Below, piece by piece: positions 59,034 through 64,000 of a DNA stretch of 64,000 nucleotides. The DNA lies in NCBI GenBank assembly GCA_023614405.1, contig CM042685.1, positions 233,719,661-233,783,660 on the forward strand. Direction: 5' to 3'. The notes beneath the pieces were generated by a model. It was not told the origin of the DNA and made no database searches. It saw only the letters and a program-made list of their open reading frames with translations. Position 1 is the first letter of the stretch. Each line of letters starts with the position of its first letter. The stretch is from Avena insularis (lineage: Eukaryota; Streptophyta; Magnoliopsida; Poales; Poaceae). The position numbers and the translations under genes were made by a program.

Positions 59034-60422
59034 TGATGACCCACAAGTATAGGGGATCGCAACAGTCTTCGAGGGTAGTATTACCCAATTTATTGATTTG
59101 ACACAAGGGGAGCCAAAGAATACTTGCAAGCCTTAGCAACTTAGTTGTCAATTCAGCTGCACCTAGAAATAGTTCTTGCTCACAGAAGTTAATCAGTAGC
59201 AACAGTTCTGTAGTAGCAATAGCAAAGCAACAACAGCAGTAGAACAAGAGCAATAGTAACAATTGTAGCAAACAGTAGGATATGAGTGCGGTAGGCATAG
59301 AGATGGATGGACAGGCGTTGCATGGACGAGTTTAAATAGGTAACTTCAAGATCTAAGGCAATTGCAGATAAATAAGATAAAGCATCCAAGTACTAAACAA
59401 TCATAGGCATGTGCTCCATATATAGTCATGCGTGCTCGCAATGAGAACTTGCACAACATCTTTTGTCCTGCCAGCCCGTTGCAGCGGGGACTCAAGGGAA
59501 CTACTGGCAATAAAGGTGCTCCTTTTAATAGAGCACCTAAGCAAAGCATTAACACTCCATGAAGACACTTGATCCTCACATCACAGCCATCCCCTCAGGT
59601 TGTCCCAATTTCTGTCACTTCGGGGCCTTTGGATCCAGACAATGATATGTGTACACAACTTGCAGATAAGATCACAAACAATACTACCATAATGATTCAA
59701 TAGTAAGTTTTGATCTGAGATCATGGCACTCAGGCCCTAGTGCCAAGCATTAAGCACAACAAGTTGCAACAAAGTCAAATAGCACTAATAGAGATACTAG
59801 GCACCATACCCTAACAATCTTATTTGATTACATGATAGAACTCATCCAATCCCTACCATCCCCATAGCCTACAACGGGGGATTACTCACTCATGGATGAG
59901 GGAAACATGGATGGTTGATGGAGAGGCATTGGTGATGATGATGGCGATGATCCTCTCCAAATTCCCCGTCCCGGCAGGGTGCAAGAACAGAGTTTCTGGT
60001 TCTGAATCACGGTTTCTGGTGGTGGCGGCGCAGCGGAACTCTTTCTGGAAAAATGTCGAACCCCCCTCGGTTTTTAGGTCAAGAGGCATCTTATAGGCGA
60101 AGAGGGAGCCCGAGGGGGTGCCTAGGGCAGCCACACCCCCTCTAGGCGTGGGATGGGACCACCCACATGGCAGGGGGTGTGGCCCCCCTAGGGCTCCACT
60201 CCGTCTCGTATTATGGCTCCGTGGATCTTCTGGTGAAATAGGATTTTTGGCATATTTTCTAGGATTTTTCCTGATAGTTGATTTTCTGCACAAAAACTAG
60301 ACACCAAGGTAATTCTGCTGAAAACAGCGTCAATCCGTGTTAGTTGTATCCAAATCACACAAGTTTAGAGGAGAAACAATAGCAAAAGTGTTCGGGAAAG
60401 TAGATACGTTTTGGACGTATCA
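59034..60422 (-). repeat. 5' LTR of the Athila-lineage element
   Basis: 1,389 bp, with the same ends as 48020-49405. The plus-strand right end GGACGTATCA is followed by the TSD copy CCTTC. Confidence 0.95.
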
Positions 60423-60981
60423 CCTTCCCACCAGACATACCTGAGTACCTCAGCGGCTCGGAGTCGTGCATCACATTCGATCGTTCGGATAACCCGCGCC
60501 AGATACCTCGCCTAGGTCATTCTGGTCTGGTGCTTGAGGCCCAGATTGGAGGATTCAATACAAGCCGCGTTTTCATGGACGGCGGCAGCGGCATCAACCT
60601 GATGTTTGCCAGCACACTCACAGCTATGCGGATCCCGCTATGCGGCCTAGAAGCATCGGACACAACGTTCCAAGGCATCATCCCAGGGAAGGGAATATAC
60701 CCCCAGGCAAAATATGGCTCGACATCATCTTCGACACCCCCAACAACTTCAGGCGCGAGCGGCTTGAGTTCGAGGTGGTGGACTGGCCCTCACAGTATCA
60801 CTCCATCCTTGGGCGAGTGGCATTCACAAGATTCCTGGCAGTGTCGCATTACACATACCTTCTGCTGAACATGCTAGGACCCAACGGCGTAATCATCGTC
60901 CCATGAAGCTTCACCAAGTCAGACAACTGTGACAGGGACTTCAACAGAATCTCCCAGTCGTTCGGCATGCAGGAGGAGCTT
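60423..60981 (+). pseudogene. Outer Gypsy element protease region
   Basis: An open frame from 60530 reads RVFMDGGSGINLMFASTLTA, with the aspartic protease active site DGGS. It then changes frame to IIFDTPNNFRRERLEFEVVD and SQYHSILGRVAFTRFLAVSH, and reaches MLGPNGVIIVP with a TGA at 60904. Further coding (DNCDRDFNRISQSFGMQEEL) leads up to the Cassandra insertion. Confidence 0.85.
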
Positions 60982-61069
60982 TATGAGATCCAAGCACATG
61001 ACTTAATAGGATTGATAGGATACTCATACCAACAAGTTGCAACTTCTTTTCTGGAAGCTCATTCAAAAA

Positions 61070-61132
61070 GAACTCTAAGGTTAAGCGTGCTTGACCTAGA
61101 GCAATTCTAGGATGGGTGACCGATTGGGAAGT
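61070..61132 (+). promoter_or_regulatory. 5S-rRNA-like segment with Pol III internal promoter boxes (left LTR)
   Basis: It includes TTAAGCGTGCTT (box A region) and AGGATGGGTGACC (box C region) in the order and spacing of plant 5S rRNA positions ~50-110. Differences from 5S include the bases between the boxes (GACCTAGAGCAATTCT). The box A and box C cores are intact. Confidence 0.85.
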
Positions 61133-61540
61133 GGGTACCGGGTGCGCATGCGTGAGGAAAAATTGCGCAGAAAAGACTAGTGTTGGTTTGTGGGGCCAGT
61201 CTAGATATCCTATTAAGCTACCAGGAGTGACAGCCCCCGGGCCCAGCGGACAGGGTGTTACAAGTGGTATCAGAGTCGATCCTCACAGTTAAGCGGGTCA
61301 ATGGCGGGACATGTGGAGCATGGCGCGTGTGGCCGGGAGTGGACACGACATGGCACATGTGCCGGCACTGGACGCACATACGCGTGCCAAGAGGGAACAT
61401 TCCTCGGGTGTGCTTGATCGATGAGGGCATCAATCTTCTAAAGGGTGGGTGTATGTGAGATCCAAGCACATGACTTAATAGGATTGATAGGATACTCATA
61501 CCAACAAGTTGCAACTTATTTTCCGGAAGCTCATTCGAAA

Positions 61541-61604
61541 AGAACTCTAAGGTTAAGCGTGCTTGGCCTAGAGCAATTCTAGGATGGGTGACTGACCGGG
61601 AAGT
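61541..61604 (+). promoter_or_regulatory. 5S-rRNA-like segment (right LTR)
   Basis: Same segment in the second LTR. Box A is kept (TTAAGCGTGCTTGG). Box C reads AGGATGGGTGACT, one base off at its last position. Confidence 0.83.
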
Positions 61605-61734
61605 GGGTACCAGGTGCACATGAGTGAGGACAAAGTGCACAGAAAAGACTAGTATTGGTCTGTGGGTCCAGTCTAGATATCCTATCAAGCTACCCGGAGT
61701 GACACCCCCCGGGCCCAGTGGACGGGGTGTTAGA

Positions 61735-62779
61735 AGCTTGCAAGACTAAAGGAGGTCACAGACAACGGTCTGCCCCCAATCACCAGGCAAACCGCACCTG
61801 ATATGTCGTTAGACTCCACCGTCAACACAAAAAAGGTGCAGGTCCATCCGACGGACCCCTCCAAGACGTCCCTAATCGCCAATGACCTGAGTTCCGCATA
61901 TGAACCCGTGCTAGTCGAGTTCCTCCATGAGCGATGGGAAATCTTCGCCTGGTGTCCTGCGGACATGCCAAGAGTCCCTAGGGAATTCACCAAGCATGCA
62001 CTCAATGTGTTTCCGGGTGCAAAGCCAGTCAAGCAGTCGATGCATCGACTGTCCGAGCAAAGAGCTGAAGCCGTTGGCATCAAAGTCAACGAACTCCTCG
62101 ACGCCAACTTCATAAGGGAGATAAAGGAAAGCACATGGGTAGCTAACTCCGTGCTGGTCCCCAAAAAGGACACGGACATCATGTGGATGTGTGTGGACTT
62201 CACGTCGCTTAACAAGAACTGCCCTAAGGACCACTTCCACCTACCACGGATCGATCAAACCATCGATTCAATTGCAGCATGCGAGAAACTCTCCTTCCTC
62301 AACGCCTACTCAGGATACAACCAAATTCGACTAAAGGTCGAAGATCAGAAGAAAACGACATTCATCACGCCGTTCGAGGTGTTCTACTATGACACGATGC
62401 CCTTCGGGCTGAAGAACGTGGACGCCACATATAAAAGGTGCATGCAGGTGTGCCTAAAGAATCAGATTGGTCGCAACGTCCAGGTCTATGTCGACGACAT
62501 AGTAATCAAGACCAAGGAGGCCAGAACACTTACCGCTACAAGATCAAGCTGAACCGAGACAAGTGTGCCTTCAGCATCCCGTCTGGACAACTACTCGGGT
62601 ATTTCATCTCTCAGCGAGGCATCGAAGCAACCCAAAGAAAATTAGGGCTATACTAGCCATGGAAAATCCCAAGAACGTCAAAGGGGTCCAGCAACTCGCT
62701 GGGCGAATCGCGGCACTCAGCAGATTCATCAGCCGCATGGGCAAAAAGGCTCTCCCGTTCTACCAACTGCTACGCAAGG
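61735..62779 (+). pseudogene. Outer Gypsy element reverse transcriptase
   Basis: The open frame runs to about 62530. The spacer reads PTDPSKTSLIANDLSSAYEP and FAWCPADMPRVPREFTKHAL. The RT blocks are VAEL-type IREIKESTWVANSVLVPKKD, MCVDFTSLNKNCPKDHFHLP, LSFLNAYSGYNQIRLKVEDQ, TPFEVFYYDTMPFGLKNVDA, and VQVYVDDIVIKTKEA (YVDD intact). About 15 codons normally found after KTKEA are missing, and the frame then shifts between RYKIKLNRDKCAFSIPSGQL and KGVQQLAGRIAALSRFISRM. It is cut at 62779 by another LTR. RNase H and integrase would lie beyond the window. Confidence 0.9.
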
Positions 62780-64000
62780 TGATGACCCACAAGTATAGGG
62801 GATCGCAACAGTCTTCAAGGGTAGTAAAGCCCAAATTTATTGATTTGATACAAGGGGAGTCAAATAATATTTATAACCCTTAACAGATGAGTTGTCAATT
62901 CAGCTGCACCTGGAAATAGTCTTGCTTGCAATAGTTTATCCGTAGCAACAATTTTGTACTAGCAATAGAAAAGTAACAACAATAGTAGTAACAATTGTAG
63001 TAAACAACATGATTAAAATGCAGTAGGCATAGGGATGGATGGGCGTTGCATGGACAAGATAACTTATGTAACAATCAAGACATGGGCATTTGCAGATAAT
63101 GAAGATAAAGCATCCAAGTACTAAATAACCATAGGCATGTGTTCCGTATATAGTCATGCATGCTCGCAATGAGAACTTGCACAACATCTTTTGTCCTGCC
63201 AGCCCGTTTGCAGCGGGGCCTCAAGGGAATCTACTTGCAATTAAGGTGCTCCTTTTAATAGAGCACCGGAGTAAAGCATTAACACTCCATGAACACACGT
63301 GATCCTCACATCACATCCATCCCCTCCGCTTATCCCAATTTCTGTCACTTCGGGGCCTCGAGTTCCGAACAACGATATGTGTATACAACTTGCAGGTAAG
63401 ATGACAAACAATAATATCATCATGAATAAATAACATGTTCAGATCTGATATCATGGCACTCGGGCCCTAGTGACAAGCATTAAGCACAACAAGTTGCAAC
63501 AATGTCAAAAAGCACTAATAATAGATACTAGGCACCATGCCCTAATAATCTTATGCAATTACATGATAGATCTCATCCAATCCCTACTATCCCCATAGCC
63601 TATAGCAGGGAATTACTCACACATGGATGGGGGGAATGATGGATGGTTGATGGAGAGGCGTTGGTGATAATGATGGCAATGATCTCCTCCAATTCCCCGT
63701 CCTGTCAGGGTGCCAGAACGGAATTTCTGGTTCCGATCGCAGTTTCTGGTGGTGGCGGCGCAACAGAACTCTTCTCTGGAAATTGTCGAACCCCCCAGTG
63801 TTTTTAGGTCAAAGGGTATATGTAGGCGAAAGGAGAGGTCGAGGCGGAGCGGCCACACCATGCCCAGGCGTGGCCAGGCCTGGCCTGTACCTAGGGGTGG
63901 TGTGGGACCCTTTGGCCTCTTGTCCCTCCATTTTCTGGCTCCGTGACTCTTCTAGGAAAATAGGATTTTCGGCATATTTTCTAGGTTTTTTCCTGAAAGT
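62780..64000 (-). mobile_element. Second Athila-family LTR, continues past the window
   Basis: It starts TGATGACCCACAAGTATAGG exactly as the LTRs at 48020 and 59034 and follows them to the last base with moderate divergence. By orientation this would be the 3' LTR of a minus-strand element or a solo LTR. The TSD should be the bases before 62780 (CAAGG), to be found outside the window. Confidence 0.92.

Larger units (their letters stand above)
48020..60422 (-). mobile_element. Athila-lineage Gypsy retrotransposon, complete ends, minus strand
   Basis: LTRs are 48020-49405 and 59034-60422 (TGATGACCC .. GGACGTATCA on the plus strand). The TSD CCTTC is at 48015-48019 and 60423-60427. Inverse of the tRNA-Asp primer site (TGGCGCCGTTGTCGGGGAGC) is at 59003-59022. 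A minus-strand polypurine tract (AGCTTGGGGGAGT) abuts the other LTR at 49406. Internal order on the minus strand is gag, protease, then a 3' ORF typical of Athila. RT and integrase are missing, so the copy is non-autonomous. Confidence 0.96.
60982..61734 (+). mobile_element. Cassandra TRIM retrotransposon, complete
   Basis: Two 281-bp LTRs (60982-61262 and 61454-61734) flank a 191-bp interior starting with the primer site TGGTATCAGAGTCGATCC (tRNA-Met-like). The TSD AGCTT is at 60977-60981 and 61735-61739. The LTRs start TATGAGATCC/TGTGAGATCC and end GTTACA/GTTAGA. Each contains a 5S-rRNA-like segment, the hallmark of Cassandra. No coding capacity is expected, and none is seen. Confidence 0.94.
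37428..64000 (+). mobile_element. Ty3/Gypsy element (outermost of the nest), continues past the window
   Basis: The 5' LTR is 37428-37919, followed by the primer-site-like TTGGCGTCGTCTGTGGGAAC. Its internal sequence appears in pieces: 37920-38041, 45716-48019, 60423-60981 and 61735-62779. Together these hold gag, protease and reverse transcriptase in the normal Ty3/Gypsy order. Four other elements lie between the pieces. Integrase, the 3' LTR and the TSD lie outside or are lost. The lineage looks non-chromovirus (TAT-like) from the protease and RT style, with low certainty. Confidence 0.88.

Noticed and set aside
61070..61132. A true 5S rRNA gene
   Set aside because: Only the central ~63 bases resemble 5S rRNA, and they sit inside paired LTRs. 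This is the Cassandra hallmark, not an rRNA gene.
1..64000. CRISPR arrays, operons, ribosome-binding sites, phage or plasmid features
   Set aside because: The sequence is plant nuclear DNA. The regularly spaced repeat at 4590-5016 has 167-base units without spacers and is not CRISPR-like.

Overview
The window is plant nuclear DNA, almost certainly from a Triticeae grass (wheat, Aegilops, barley or rye). The support is the repeat content: Angela/BARE-like Copia LTRs beginning TGTTGGAATTATGCCCTAG, Athila-type Gypsy LTRs with a tRNA-Asp primer site, Stowaway MITEs (CTCCCTCCG termini), a CACTA transposon, Mutator-type elements, and grass-style genes with GC-rich first exons. There are no prokaryotic features. 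Two host genes are clear; nearly everything else is mobile DNA in various states of decay.

Layout. 1-4016: 3' half and LTR of a decayed Angela-like Copia element. 4017-5039: a TATA-like site followed by three 167-bp tandem repeats, each holding the same short ORF and a foldback. 5040-9196: a decayed CACTA transposon on the minus strand. 9543-9574: a Helitron-type 3' end. 10594-12771: a single-exon GRAS transcription factor of the LISCL group, with an ATGTAA start-stop directly before its ATG. 13483-13651: a Stowaway MITE. 14123-16282: a short non-autonomous LTR element with a perfect TSD. 16511-21570: a head-to-tail cluster of related elements, read here as minus-strand Helitrons, carrying gene-like fragments. 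21581-26710: a MITE, then a long non-coding element bounded by imperfect inverted repeats.

28274-33335 is a ten-exon plastid-type branched-chain aminotransferase gene with no visible lesion. Downstream lie a 5'-truncated LINE tail, a broken hypothetical ORF, and a 1.1-kb Pack-MULE-like element with a perfect 9-bp TSD.

From 36925 to the end is a nested stack that can be unpicked by target-site duplications. A LINE fragment was hit by a Ty3/Gypsy element (LTR from 37428). That element was then hit by an Angela-like Copia (38042-45715, TSD caccg), an Athila-lineage Gypsy on the minus strand (48020-60422, TSD ccttc), a Cassandra TRIM carrying 5S-rRNA-like sequence (60982-61734, TSD agctt), and a second Athila-family LTR (from 62780, running off the window). 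The Athila element was itself hit by a 2.7-kb solo LTR (54401-57094, TSD gtacc). Host reading frames continue across several of these sites once the insert is ignored, which supports the order of events.

The two host genes are not functionally linked by anything visible. The GRAS gene would act in nuclear transcription and the aminotransferase in leucine/isoleucine/valine metabolism in the plastid.
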